Position numbers and translations under genes: made by a program. A stretch of 47,170 nucleotides of DNA, from assembly GCA_964503685.1 (NCBI GenBank), contig CAZDAW010000015.1:1-47170 (forward strand), given 5' to 3'. The first letter of the stretch is position 1, and every line of letters begins with the position of its first letter. Of the stretch, positions 1 to 8,621 are shown in pieces. Source of the DNA: CAZDAW01 sp964503685 (GTDB lineage: Bacteria; Chloroflexota; Anaerolineae; Anaerolineales; Anaerolineaceae). Under the pieces are notes generated by a model. It had not been told where the DNA came from and made no database searches. It saw nothing but the letters and a program-made list of their open reading frames with translations.

Positions 1-1125
1 GTGGGCATAATTGGGTTTAAAGAGCCAGCTTTTATTGACCCATTCGGGCGAGAAATTAGGGTTGATGCGCGTGAGCGAGGGTAAGAAACGTTCCAGAAGT
101 TCTTCTTTACTCAGAGTAAAGTATTCGTGATCCGTATTTAGATAATCGCCGATGTAAATGATGTGCTCGCCGCCATATTGCTCTGCGGGAACGAAATTGG
201 TGTGTTCAACAAGAATCAGGAAAGGAAATCCGGCGGATTTTGGAATGTTATACCAGTAGTAACCTTCTCTTGAAAGCTGCTTTTTTATGGAAAGGATCAT
301 AACCACGGCTCCCATGCTCTGGAGTTCCAGGAGCCCTTTTAGATAGGTTTGCGGCAAATCAGGAGCGAGCCTGGCCATTAATGAGGGCGAGGTTGTGGAC
401 AGACACTGGTCAAAGTGCTCAGTCCCTGTTGGAGCGTCGATGATTAATCCTCCCTGAGGATCAACTGCAATACGGTTCACTGGCGTTGATAGATAAATGT
501 TGGCGCCTTTTGAACGCAGATGATCTACTAGGGCATCTGTGAAAGCCTGAAAGCCGCCCTTGTAAGTGCCCAGGCGGGTTGTACGGGCTTTGGTGCGCGC
601 CCAGAACCAGGCCATGTTGACTCTGGCAGCATGCTCGCCGAATTTTCCAACGAGCAGAGGCTCGAAGAGTTTGGTGTAGACCTTTTCACCATAGAAACGT
701 CTCAACCATTCATCGGCATAGACTTTTTCCAATGTTTTCCAGTTTGAGGTTAATTTTAAATACAGGGTGACAAAACCAAAACGAACCATATCGAAAAAGC
801 CGTAACCCGGAAAGGTCAGGGCAGCAAAAGGCGAATCCAACGGGTAAAATTTTTCCTTATGATATACAACTGTTTGCGGACGAGAGTATATCATTTTATC
901 CAACCATCCCAGGTCTTTAATCAGGCCGATCATAGCAGAATCAGATTGAAACCAGTGATGATAATACCTTTCCACATAGGAATCCCAATGAGGTTCTTTG
1001 AATCCGGCTGCAAGTCCACCGGCATAGTCAGCCGATTCGTAGATGCTGACCTGGCGCCCTGCCTTGATAAGATCATGGGCGGCTGCCAGTCCTCCATATC
1101 CTGCCCCGATGATTGCTATTTTCAT
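1..1125 (-). CDS. FAD-dependent oxidoreductase (amine oxidase / phytoene desaturase-like), partial
   Basis: The reading frame is open from an ATG at 1125 to the window edge, so the C-terminus is missing (375 codons seen). The N-terminus carries the Rossmann dinucleotide-binding motif GAGYGG, followed by an acidic residue at the end of the second strand (IYES), as in flavoproteins of the amine oxidase, phytoene desaturase and UDP-galactopyranose mutase superfamily. The segment RYYHHWF and the later GTYKGGFQAFTDAL match the substrate-domain and GG-containing segments of this superfamily. The start overlaps the stop of the upstream UPF0104 gene by 4 bases (ATGA), so the two are translationally coupled. 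With a glycosyltransferase also adjacent, a role in modifying an isoprenoid or glycolipid is plausible, but the substrate cannot be read from sequence. Confidence 0.85.
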   Translation of the reverse strand, partial: MKIAIIGAGYGGLAAAHDLIKAGRQVSIYESADYAGGLAAGFKEPHWDSYVERYYHHWFQSDSAMIGLIKDLGWLDKMIYSRPQTVVYHKEKFYPLDSPFAALTFPGYGFFDMVRFGFVTLYLKLTSNWKTLEKVYADEWLRRFYGEKVYTKLFEPLLVGKFGEHAARVNMAWFWARTKARTTRLGTYKGGFQAFTDALVDHLRSKGANIYLSTPVNRIAVDPQGGLIIDAPTGTEHFDQCLSTTSPSLMARLAPDLPQTYLKGLLELQSMGAVVMILSIKKQLSREGYYWYNIPKSAGFPFLILVEHTNFVPAEQYGGEHIIYIGDYLNTDHEYFTLSKEELLERFLPSLTRINPNFSPEWVNKSWLFKPNYAH

Positions 1126-2129
1126 TTTTCCGCCTCCAAGCCGGGTAGTTTCTCGCTCCATTTCAATCCTTCGCGGGCAAAATAATAAGCGCCAAGGAGT
1201 GTGATGGGGAGCCATAAAGCTACATGCAACACCAATGTATAACCGGCTGCTATGGCGCCATTTACATTAAAGGCCTTGAGCAGCGCTATACCGGGAGCAT
1301 CGAAAGTGCCGACATATCCTGGCGCCGAAGGTAATGTTGTTGTCAGATTCATGATTCCGTTCATCAACATCAGCGCAAAGTAGCTTACTTGAAAAGGAAA
1401 TGCCTGCATAACAAACCAGTATTTTCCGGTTTCCAATAACCAGATGACAGCCGAGGTGATAAAAATCATTAACGCCTCTTGCGGTGAACGAAGCGATTCC
1501 AATCCGTCCAAGAATTTTGTGGAAATTGCTTTGCTTTTTTCTTTAAATCGGTTTGGAACCAACCGATCAATAAACCAGTAAATAATTCTTTCAGTACGCA
1601 TGGGAAACATAGCTGCCAATAAAAATACAACCAAAGCCCCAATGAATGCAGCAGTACCCCATAACGCCAGGTTTTGGATATTGCCCACAAAACCAGATTC
1701 CCCGGTCAGTTTGCTCAACCCGGGCAGGTTGAGGAATATAAATGCGAGCATCACTACGCCATCAAAAACGCGCTCCACCAGAATGGTTGCCAACGAAGCC
1801 GAAATAGGCACCCCTTCGCGACGTTTGAGGACAACCGCTCTCAATACTTCTCCGGCGCGCGCCGGGTAAATGTTGTTCCCCATATACCCGATTGTCACAA
1901 TAGGAAACATGGTTTTTGTTGAGATGGGTTTAAGCGGCCGTAAAAGATAATGCCAGCGCCACGCCCGCACCCAAACGCCGACAAAATAGACCGCAATACC
2001 GGGGATGATCCACAGATAATGAGCCGTTTTAATGACTTCCCAAACCTGCTCAAGATGCAAACCTCTCAAAGCCAGGTAGAGCAATACAGCACTGATCAAT
2101 AGGCCAAGCCAAAATTGCCATCGTTTCAT
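1122..2129 (-). CDS. UPF0104 / lysylphosphatidylglycerol synthase TM-domain family membrane protein
   Basis: A 335-residue polytopic membrane protein with about eight hydrophobic segments. It carries the family motif NNIYPARAGEVLRA (about residues 85-98), typical of the flippase-like TM domain of MprF and of the stand-alone YbhN/AglD2 proteins. It has no cytoplasmic LPG synthase domain, so it is a stand-alone member, often thought to help move lipids or polyprenyl-linked intermediates. I chose ATG 2129 because a TAGAAT box at 2142-2137 lies 7 bases upstream. Met at 2138 or 2177 would lie in or before that promoter. It overlaps the downstream FAD oxidoreductase by 4 bases and is divergent from the GT2 gene. 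Confidence 0.85.
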   Translation of the reverse strand: MKRWQFWLGLLISAVLLYLALRGLHLEQVWEVIKTAHYLWIIPGIAVYFVGVWVRAWRWHYLLRPLKPISTKTMFPIVTIGYMGNNIYPARAGEVLRAVVLKRREGVPISASLATILVERVFDGVVMLAFIFLNLPGLSKLTGESGFVGNIQNLALWGTAAFIGALVVFLLAAMFPMRTERIIYWFIDRLVPNRFKEKSKAISTKFLDGLESLRSPQEALMIFITSAVIWLLETGKYWFVMQAFPFQVSYFALMLMNGIMNLTTTLPSAPGYVGTFDAPGIALLKAFNVNGAIAAGYTLVLHVALWLPITLLGAYYFAREGLKWSEKLPGLEAEK

Positions 2130-2136
2130 AGCTTCC

Positions 2137-2154
2137 ATTCTACCATGGTATACT
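2137..2154. promoter_or_regulatory. Back-to-back extended -10 promoters sharing a palindrome
   Basis: The perfect palindrome TACCATGGTA (2141-2150) supplies the TGG of an extended -10 on both strands: TGG-TATACT on plus (2146-2154) and TGG-TAGAAT on minus (2145-2137). The plus box ends 11 bases before the ATG of the GT2 gene (2166). The minus box ends 7 bases before the ATG of the UPF0104 gene (2129). Neither start has a clear Shine-Dalgarno sequence. The motifs are seen; promoter activity is inferred. Confidence 0.55.
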
Positions 2155-2165
2155 TTATTAGTTAT

Positions 2166-3167
2166 ATGAAACCCCATCCTGGCTTAACGCTTTCTCTCTG
2201 TATGATTGTCAGGGACGAGGAACAAAACCTTGTTCGCTGCCTGAAGAGCATCAAAGACGTGGTTGATGAGATCGTTGTCGTCGATACCGGTTCGAAAGAC
2301 CGTACGCCTGAAATAGCTGCAGATTTTCACGCAAAAGTTCTCCAATACCAATGGCAGGATGATTTCGCCGCTGCGCGTAATTTCAGCATCAGCGCTGCAA
2401 CAGGTGATTGGATTTTTGTTCTGGATGCAGACGAAGAGTTGGAAGGCGATAGCCGGCGACTGATGCGGCCTTTAATTGACGGCGCCAAGACCGATGGGTT
2501 CAGAATCTGGCAGCGAAACCTCACACCGGCCGGCGAGTTGTGCAAATATTACGACCTGCGGTTAACTCGTATATTTCGTAATTCCCCGTCGTTTCGCTTT
2601 GAGGGAATCGTTCATGAACAAATTGCCCCTTCGATTTTGCGCCATACCGGTACACTGGCTGATACAGATCTGGTTGTCCTTCATCATGGTTATCAATACA
2701 CGACGGCCCAGGGATCTACTTCGCGTGCTAGCCGTAATCTGGCGCTGATCCAAAAGGCGCTCGTTCAGACGCCTGATGATCCTTATTTGCATTATCAGGC
2801 CGGGATAACTTTCAAACAGCTCGGTAAGCTGAAAGATGCTCAGGAACATCTCCAACGGGTATTGTCGCTCGATTGTGAATCGCTCAGCAGTGATACATTG
2901 GAGGATGCCTATACCCGCCTGGCTCAACTGGCAATGGCTGAAAAAGATTACTCGGCCACGATTAAATATGCTACAAATGGACTTCGTTATAACCCGGATA
3001 ACCTGGTTGCCAGGTATCTGCTTGCGCTTGCTTATATGTTTCTGGGTGATATCAAGCAGGCATACCTATACTTTAAACAAATTCGCCAATCACCAGAGAA
3101 TTTATTGAACGATATTGGCGAATTGGATACTGTTCTGGCGTATTGTCGTCAGATCCTCGGAGAATAA
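2166..3167 (+). CDS. GT2 family glycosyltransferase with C-terminal TPR repeats
   Basis: A 333-residue protein. The N-terminal GT-A fold of family GT2 starts LSLCMIVRDEEQNL and contains VVDTGSKDRT and the metal-binding DxD as LDADEE (D87, D89). The C-terminal part (about 205-330) has helical TPR-like repeats, for example YLHYQAGITFKQLGKLKDAQEHL. GT2-TPR fusions of this kind glycosylate proteins or surface polymers in many bacteria; acceptor and sugar cannot be predicted. I chose ATG 2166 over in-frame starts at 2115 and 2145 because it begins just before the conserved fold and lies downstream of the TATACT box. Its stop overlaps the ABC-F start by one base (TAATG). Confidence 0.88.
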   Translation: MKPHPGLTLSLCMIVRDEEQNLVRCLKSIKDVVDEIVVVDTGSKDRTPEIAADFHAKVLQYQWQDDFAAARNFSISAATGDWIFVLDADEELEGDSRRLMRPLIDGAKTDGFRIWQRNLTPAGELCKYYDLRLTRIFRNSPSFRFEGIVHEQIAPSILRHTGTLADTDLVVLHHGYQYTTAQGSTSRASRNLALIQKALVQTPDDPYLHYQAGITFKQLGKLKDAQEHLQRVLSLDCESLSSDTLEDAYTRLAQLAMAEKDYSATIKYATNGLRYNPDNLVARYLLALAYMFLGDIKQAYLYFKQIRQSPENLLNDIGELDTVLAYCRQILGE

Positions 3168-5074
3168 TGTCGCTGCTCGTTGTCACGAATTTAAGCAAAT
3201 CCTACGGCCCGCAAGATATTTTTAGCGATGTATCAGCGAGTATTCCTAAACGCGCCCGGATTGGGTTGGTCGGTCCAAATGGCGTCGGGAAGACCACTCT
3301 GCTGCGGATTTTAATCGGCGAAGAAGAGGCTTCAGGCGGGAAAGTGACCCGAGCGAAAAATCTTTCTGTTGGTTATCTACCCCAGGAAGCTCAATTCGAT
3401 TCAGCACACACGCTCTGGGAAGAGTGTTTGACAGCTTTTACTGATCTGTTAGCTTTACAGGCGGAATTAAACCGGCTGGAAATGGCGATGAGTAATCCCG
3501 ATAAGGCCGAAGAAGCGATTCAAACCTATGGGCGTTTACAACAGGATTTCGATCATCGGGGCGGCTATACGTATGAAACTCGTATCCGGCTGACCTTGAG
3601 CGGCCTGGGTTTTCAGGAGGCGGACTATTACCGCCCCTTGACGCAGCTTTCTGGTGGTCAGCGTACACGCGCTTTGTTGGCAAAGTTGCTCCTCGCCGAC
3701 CCAGATTTGCTCTTGCTTGATGAGCCTACAAATCATCTGGATATCGGCGCAGTGGAGTGGCTGGAACGTTACCTGTCGGAATGGGATGGGGCGGTGCTGA
3801 TTGTTTCTCACGACCGTTATTTTTTAGATCGGGTCGCAACCACGATCTGGGAGATGACCCCTGCACTGGAAGTTTATCCTGGCAATTATTCTGCCTATCT
3901 GGCGCAGCGTGAAGCGCATTATCAGCGCCGGTTGGAAGAATACCAGGCGCAACAGGAGTTCATTGAAAAAGAGGAAGAATATATCCGGCGCAATCTGGCG
4001 GGGCAGAACACCAAACAGGCGCAAGGCAGGCGCAAACGACTTGAGCGTTTACTCGGAGAGGCGCGCCTTATCCCCCCGATGAAGCAGCGTCGTCTCCACC
4101 TGCGATTGCAATTCGGCTCTCGCTCAGGCGATCTGGTGCTGCGCACCCGGCAGTTAGAAGTGGGGTATGCCGATGAAGGACACCCCTTGTTTTCGGTTCC
4201 CGATCTGACCCTGACCCGCGGCGAATGCGCGGCCATCATTGGGCCAAATGGCGCGGGTAAGACCACTTTCCTGAAAACACTTCTGGCGCAAATACCGCCA
4301 TATGCCGGTGAAGTCATTTTGGGTTCCAGCCTGGAAATCGGCTATTTTGCCCAAGCGCATGAAGATTTACGCCCCGAAAATGATTTGATGACTGAAATTC
4401 AGCGTGTTGCACCCAAGATGCTGCCCGCCGAAATTCGTAACTATTTAGCCAGCTTCCTGTTTACCGGAGATAGCGCCTTTCAACCGGTGGAAACGCTTTC
4501 GGGCGGCGAGCGCGGGCGTTTGGCGCTGGCAAAACTGGCATTAAGCGGCGCCAATTTACTTCTCCTCGACGAACCTACCAACCATCTGGATTTGCCGTCG
4601 CAGGATATTTTGCAGACCGTGCTTTCCGATTACCGGGGGACGATATTGCTTGTGTCTCACGATCGCTACCTGATCGACGCGCTGGCGACCCAAATTTGGG
4701 ATGTCGATCCGCAGCAAGGGATTCTAAGCATATTTGAGGGCACTTACAGCGAATACCGCATGCAAAAAGAGACGGAAGCCGAGGCAAATCGTCCAGTTAT
4801 CAAAGGTGACAACGCGATGGATGATTTGCCAGTTACCCCAACCGGTAAAAAGGCCGCTGGTAAAACTCTCACTGGCTACCGGCGTCGCCTTCGACTGGAA
4901 GAATTGGAAACCCTGATTGCCGATCTGGATTATGAACTCGCCGAAATTACGCGCCAACTGGAGAATCCTTCTGACGATGCCGGAAAAGTCCAACGCTTAG
5001 GGCAGGAATATGTCAGCCTGCAAAGCAAGTTGGATGGATTGATGGCAGAGTGGGAAGAACTTCAGGAAGAATAA
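3167..5074 (+). CDS. ABC-F family ATP-binding protein (Uup/YdiF type)
   Basis: A 635-residue soluble protein with two ABC ATPase domains. The first has Walker A GPNGVGKTT (36-44), signature LSGGQRTR and Walker B LLLLDEPTNHLD. The second has GPNGAGKTT, LSGGERGR and LLLLDEPTNHLD. Between them is the charged helical linker typical of ABC-F proteins (EEYIRRNLAGQNTKQAQGRRKRLERL), and the C-terminus (about 570-635) is a predicted coiled coil as in Uup. There are no membrane segments, so this is not a transporter. ABC-F proteins act on ribosomes, in translation regulation, rescue of stalled ribosomes or antibiotic protection. ATG 3167 overlaps the GT2 stop (TAATG); an upstream in-frame TTG (3143) is not needed. 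It converges on nadE with a 19-base gap. Confidence 0.93.
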   Translation: MSLLVVTNLSKSYGPQDIFSDVSASIPKRARIGLVGPNGVGKTTLLRILIGEEEASGGKVTRAKNLSVGYLPQEAQFDSAHTLWEECLTAFTDLLALQAELNRLEMAMSNPDKAEEAIQTYGRLQQDFDHRGGYTYETRIRLTLSGLGFQEADYYRPLTQLSGGQRTRALLAKLLLADPDLLLLDEPTNHLDIGAVEWLERYLSEWDGAVLIVSHDRYFLDRVATTIWEMTPALEVYPGNYSAYLAQREAHYQRRLEEYQAQQEFIEKEEEYIRRNLAGQNTKQAQGRRKRLERLLGEARLIPPMKQRRLHLRLQFGSRSGDLVLRTRQLEVGYADEGHPLFSVPDLTLTRGECAAIIGPNGAGKTTFLKTLLAQIPPYAGEVILGSSLEIGYFAQAHEDLRPENDLMTEIQRVAPKMLPAEIRNYLASFLFTGDSAFQPVETLSGGERGRLALAKLALSGANLLLLDEPTNHLDLPSQDILQTVLSDYRGTILLVSHDRYLIDALATQIWDVDPQQGILSIFEGTYSEYRMQKETEAEANRPVIKGDNAMDDLPVTPTGKKAAGKTLTGYRRRLRLEELETLIADLDYELAEITRQLENPSDDAGKVQRLGQEYVSLQSKLDGLMAEWEELQEE

Positions 5075-5093
5075 GCGAAACTTACGTCCTGAC

Positions 5094-5915
5094 CTATGTG
5101 CCCCAATCGCGCAGATACAGGAAATCGTATCCAACCGTGCGGTTGCTTAACTTGGCGATAGGCGGCAAAATTCGTTTGAACTGGTTGCGACGAATCAATT
5201 CCACCACCCTCGAAACAAATTTCTCTGCGAAACCAGCTTCTATGCAATCTGCTGGACTGTAACGTTGGTCGACCAGCAGATAAAGTAATTGATCCACCTC
5301 AGCGTATGTAAACCCCAATTCACCCTCATCGGTCTGGCCTGCCCAAAGATCAGCAGTCGGCGCCTTATCGATGATTACCTGGGGAACGCCGACCTCTCGG
5401 GCAAGCTGCCGCACCTGGGTCTTATACAGGTCGCCCAAAGGATTCAGGGCGCAGGCAGAATCGCCAAAAAGAGTCGTGTAGCCGAGCAGAATTTCTGTTT
5501 TGTTTCCAGTGCCAACGACCAGGCCTTGAAAGGCCGCGGATTGATCGTAGAGTACGATCATGCGCGCCCGCGCCATGGCGTTGCCGCGCCGTAATTGGCT
5601 GGCGTCTGTAAATCGTTCGAATAATGGATCGACCATTTCTGATATTGGAACAGTTAGAGATTGCACACCGGTGGCGTCAATGACCATTTGGGCATGATCC
5701 AACGATTCCTGCGACGATGTTTTGTAGGGCATTCGCACTGCCAGAACATTTTGAGCGCCGAGCGCTTCCGCTGCCAGGAAGCAAGAAAGGGCTGAATCGA
5801 GTCCGCCGGAAAGACCAACGACGGCCCGCGACAATCCGGTTCGGGTTATTTCACTGCGGATGAAGCTGGTTAATATGGTGCGCGCCAGATCAGTATTAAT
5901 TGAGAGATCAATCAT
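5094..5915 (-). CDS. nadE: NAD synthetase (ammonia-dependent type, PP-loop ATPase domain)
   Basis: A 273-residue N-type ATP pyrophosphatase. The PP-loop SGGLDS is at residues 36-41, followed by the NadE-typical VRMPYKTSSQES and later VGTGNKTEILLGYTTLFGDSACALNPLGDLYKTQV. It catalyses adenylation and amidation of nicotinic acid adenine dinucleotide to NAD+. The length fits the stand-alone, ammonia-using form. The gene lies 19 bases downstream of a nitrilase-family amidase that resembles the glutaminase domain of fused NadE, so the two products probably form a two-subunit glutamine-dependent enzyme. The ATG at 5915 is preceded by an AGAGGC-type ribosome binding site. Confidence 0.93.
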   Translation of the reverse strand: MIDLSINTDLARTILTSFIRSEITRTGLSRAVVGLSGGLDSALSCFLAAEALGAQNVLAVRMPYKTSSQESLDHAQMVIDATGVQSLTVPISEMVDPLFERFTDASQLRRGNAMARARMIVLYDQSAAFQGLVVGTGNKTEILLGYTTLFGDSACALNPLGDLYKTQVRQLAREVGVPQVIIDKAPTADLWAGQTDEGELGFTYAEVDQLLYLLVDQRYSPADCIEAGFAEKFVSRVVELIRRNQFKRILPPIAKLSNRTVGYDFLYLRDWGT

Positions 5916-5934
5916 GTCGTGTGCCTCTTTGATG

Positions 5935-6807
5935 TTACCGGCCCGAATTTCTGTTTGAATAAGGACTTAAAATTCGTTCCATCTCGCGCATGACCAAACC
6001 CGTGCGCTCATCGCGCAAAAGGGGAAGTCGAGCGCGTGTTCGGTGAAGCTGATTCGTATCGATTTCCGCTAATGTGAGTGCTTCAGTTTCGTAAGGGCCA
6101 TGAGCAACTAATTCACCATTGGGATCAAAAAGCGTTGCTCCACCCCAAAAATGCAATCCATCCTCAAAACCGACCCGGTTGGTATGGGCAACAAAGGCAG
6201 TGAACAGACTGGCGTAGGCGCGATTGATGTGTTCGACCCAGCGCGCTGATTCAAGTTGTGGGCTGGCATTCAATCCCCTTCCGGGCGAAGAGGACATAAA
6301 GAAGAGCAAGTCAGCGCCATCCAGCCAGAGCAGATAGGGCGGCGAAGCGTGCCAGAAATCCTCGCAAATTAACATGCCGGCGCGCCCGAAACGAGTATCA
6401 AAAGCGCAAATCGAATCGCCCCAGGCGAAGAAGCGTCCTTCATCGAAAAGGCCATAAGTGGGCAGGTAAACTTTATGGTGCACGTGTAAAACCCGGCCCT
6501 CTGAAAGATAAGCGGCCGAAATAAAAAAGCGGTGGCGTGTGTCTTCATCCACAAAACCAACAACCATATCAAGGTTATGGCTGGCCTCAAGTAGCGGTCG
6601 GAATACCGGGTCATCTTTCTCCGGGCGATGCGCCACGCTTGGAACCAGATCCTGTAACACATATCCGGTGAGTGAAAGCTCAGGGAAAATCAACAAGTCG
6701 GCTCCCTGCTGTTGAGCATCCCTGGCCGTTGCCAGATGTTTTTCCAGGTTGGCCTCTACATTTCCCAGATGAGAATTCGTTTGAGCAAGCGCAATGGTAA
6801 ATTTCAT
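5935..6807 (-). CDS. Carbon-nitrogen hydrolase; probable glutaminase subunit for NadE
   Basis: A 290-residue nitrilase-superfamily protein with the full Glu-Lys-Cys triad: E43 in FPELSLTGY, K112 in HHKVYLPTYGLFDEGR and C148 in LICEDFW. The KxYLPTYGxFDE and CEDxW motifs are those of the N-terminal glutaminase domain of glutamine-dependent NAD synthetases. The gene lies directly upstream of a separate nadE on the same strand. I infer that it hydrolyses glutamine to feed ammonia to NadE; a general amidase role cannot be excluded. A TAAAAT box at 6821-6816 on the minus strand is 8 bases upstream of ATG 6807, so the message may be nearly leaderless. The gene is divergent from nfeD. Confidence 0.88.
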   Translation of the reverse strand: MKFTIALAQTNSHLGNVEANLEKHLATARDAQQQGADLLIFPELSLTGYVLQDLVPSVAHRPEKDDPVFRPLLEASHNLDMVVGFVDEDTRHRFFISAAYLSEGRVLHVHHKVYLPTYGLFDEGRFFAWGDSICAFDTRFGRAGMLICEDFWHASPPYLLWLDGADLLFFMSSSPGRGLNASPQLESARWVEHINRAYASLFTAFVAHTNRVGFEDGLHFWGGATLFDPNGELVAHGPYETEALTLAEIDTNQLHRTRARLPLLRDERTGLVMREMERILSPYSNRNSGR

Positions 6808-6868
6808 TAAGGAATATTTTAACCCATTTACTGGAATCTCTTATGCTTTCGTTTGATTCTGTTTTTGA

Positions 6869-6897
6869 TTGCATACCTTTATGTGGGAGGGTATAAT
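6869..6897 (+). promoter_or_regulatory. Promoter of the NfeD gene
   Basis: TTGCAT at 6869-6874 and TATAAT at 6892-6897 are separated by 17 bases. A GGGAGG ribosome binding site at 6904-6909 follows, close to the expected transcription start, and is well placed for ATG 6924. Confidence 0.65.
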
Positions 6898-6923
6898 GAG
6901 ATTGGGAGGTGAAACGCGCTGCT

Positions 6924-7532
6924 ATGAATTTTCTTCTGGATCCAAATGTTGCATATTTATTTCTGGTAATAGGATTTTTCCTGGCGATCCTGTCTTTGTT
7001 TTCTCCGGGTACGGGGCTGATCGAAATCGGTGCGTTATTTGCCTTGATCGTTGCGGGTTGGGCAGTTTATAACATTCCGATTAACCTCTGGGCGTTGGCA
7101 GTGTTAGTTTTAGGCGTCTTTCCATTTTTACTCGCCGTCCGCAAATCGAAACGCTGGTATTTTCTGGTTGTTGCCCTGGCTGCTCTGGTTATCGGTTCGA
7201 TCTTCCTTTTCCGAGAGGAGAGCGGAAAGCTGGCAGTCAACCCTCTGCTGGCAACTCTTGTCTCTGCTTTTACAACCGTATTCTTATGGTTTGCGACTCG
7301 AAAAAGTCTGGAAGCCATGAATAAACGCCCGGCTCATAACTGGAAAGATCTTGTTGGAAAAATTGGGGTGGCAAAGACCCGAGTTGATAAAGAAGGGACC
7401 GTCTATATCAATGGCGAAAATTGGAGCGCATATAGCCAGAGTCCCATTCCGAAAAACACCAAAGTACGTATCATCAATCGCGATGGTTTTATCCTGGAAG
7501 TTGAACCTTTCGATACCCCAAAAAGTGAATAA
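6924..7532 (+). CDS. NfeD-family membrane protein
   Basis: A 202-residue protein with four to five hydrophobic segments over the first 135 residues, then a soluble OB-fold domain of the NfeD C-terminal type (DLVGKIGVAKTRVDKEGTVYINGENWSAYS). NfeD proteins pair with SPFH/stomatin proteins and are thought to organise or regulate membrane microdomains; the slipin gene follows directly. It lacks the N-terminal ClpP-class serine protease domain found in long NfeD forms. I chose ATG 6924 over GTG 6909 because GGGAGG (6904-6909) would overlap the GTG but is well spaced for the ATG. Confidence 0.88.
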   Translation: MNFLLDPNVAYLFLVIGFFLAILSLFSPGTGLIEIGALFALIVAGWAVYNIPINLWALAVLVLGVFPFLLAVRKSKRWYFLVVALAALVIGSIFLFREESGKLAVNPLLATLVSAFTTVFLWFATRKSLEAMNKRPAHNWKDLVGKIGVAKTRVDKEGTVYINGENWSAYSQSPIPKNTKVRIINRDGFILEVEPFDTPKSE

Positions 7533-7554
7533 ATAACAATCTATTCTGTTTGCT

Positions 7555-7560
7555 TATAAT
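7555..7560 (+). promoter_or_regulatory. -10 box (TATAAT) of the slipin gene
   Basis: A consensus TATAAT lies in the 64-base gap after nfeD, with no good -35 hexamer seen. GGAGG at 7584-7588 is the ribosome binding site for ATG 7597. Slipin can therefore be made from its own promoter as well as by read-through from nfeD. Confidence 0.5.
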
Positions 7561-7596
7561 CTAAAATTATCATAGTCATACCTGGAGGAAAAACTT

Positions 7597-8496
7597 ATGA
7601 ATGCGTTTGCAACAACAACTCTCTGTCTGGTCGGTGTCGTCATACTTTTGCTGCTCATTTTTTTGACCAGCGCTATAAAGGTTGTCCCTGAATATCAACG
7701 ACTGGTTGTTTTTCGTTTGGGACGTTGTATCGGCGCAAAAGGCCCTGGTCTGGTGCTCTTGATTCCTTTCATTGACCGTCCTGTACGCGCTGATCTGCGT
7801 GAGCAGGTGCGTGAGATTCCCCATCAGGTTTCAATTACCAAAGATAACGCCCCGATTTCGATTGATTTTCTGTGGTTCTATAAAATCCTCGAGCCTACAG
7901 AAAGCGTCATTCAGGTCGGTAATTTTGAAATGGCTGCCCAGGGTATGGCAACAACAACCTTACGTTCGGTCATCGGCGGGATCATGCTGGATGATGTGCT
8001 TTCGGAGCGGGAGCATATCAATAATATGTTGCGGACTCGCCTTGATGAGGTCACTGAAAGGTGGGGGGTGAAAGTGACCAATGTTGAAATTCGGGAAATT
8101 ATTCCGCCGCGTGAAGTTCAAGACGCGATGAACCGGCAGATGACCGCTGAACGCGTCCGCCGCGCCGTCGTTACCGAATCGACCGGTACCCGCGAAGCCG
8201 CGGTCAATGTCGCTGAAGGCGAAAAACAGGCCGCCATCTTGCGCGCTGAAGGCGACAAGCAATCGGCTATCTTGAAGGCTGAAGGCGAACGCCAGGCGCA
8301 ATTGTTAAGGGCAGAGGGCTTCTCTATGGCTCTGGAAAAGATTTACTCGATTGCACAAACTGTCGACCAGAAGACGATGACATTGCAATACTTTGATACC
8401 CTGAAGAACATGGCCGGCGGTGCAGCTACCAAATTCATCTTCCCGATGGAATTTACCAGTATGCTCTCTGATTTCATCAAGACGCGCGAAAAATAA
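7597..8496 (+). CDS. Slipin / stomatin-like SPFH (Band 7) protein
   Basis: A 299-residue protein with one N-terminal membrane segment (about 7-27), an SPFH/Band 7 domain (about 30-190, starting KVVPEYQRLVVFRLGR and including VEIREIIPPREVQDAM), then a heptad-rich segment with repeated AEGEKQAAILRAEGDKQ units. Stomatin-family proteins oligomerise on the inner face of the membrane and scaffold microdomains. The adjacency to nfeD matches the well-known NfeD-slipin gene pair. Length is typical. The message probably ends at the hairpin at 8531-8566. Confidence 0.93.
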   Translation: MNAFATTTLCLVGVVILLLLIFLTSAIKVVPEYQRLVVFRLGRCIGAKGPGLVLLIPFIDRPVRADLREQVREIPHQVSITKDNAPISIDFLWFYKILEPTESVIQVGNFEMAAQGMATTTLRSVIGGIMLDDVLSEREHINNMLRTRLDEVTERWGVKVTNVEIREIIPPREVQDAMNRQMTAERVRRAVVTESTGTREAAVNVAEGEKQAAILRAEGDKQSAILKAEGERQAQLLRAEGFSMALEKIYSIAQTVDQKTMTLQYFDTLKNMAGGAATKFIFPMEFTSMLSDFIKTREK

Positions 8497-8530
8497 TTGG
8501 CGCATCTGGATTTGATATAATTGTTATGTC

Positions 8531-8566
8531 AGGGCGGGTCTTGATTTCAGACCCGCTCTTTCTTCC
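8531..8566 (+). terminator. Rho-independent terminator after slipin
   Basis: An 11-bp stem (AGGGCGGGTCT at 8531-8541 paired with AGACCCGCTCT at 8549-8559, one G-U pair) with a 7-base loop is followed by TTTCTT. It lies 35 bases after the slipin stop. It falls inside the longest possible reading frame of the next gene, which argues that this frame starts later, at 8622. Confidence 0.75.
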
Positions 8567-8621
8567 TGAAGATGAGAAGAAACGCGTTTCGTTTTTATAT
8601 GATGCCAATTTGTCAAGCGTT

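Noticed and set aside
8526..8621. N-terminal extension of the GNAT acetyltransferase
   Set aside because: It is occupied by a strong terminator hairpin and lies before the usual start of the GNAT fold.
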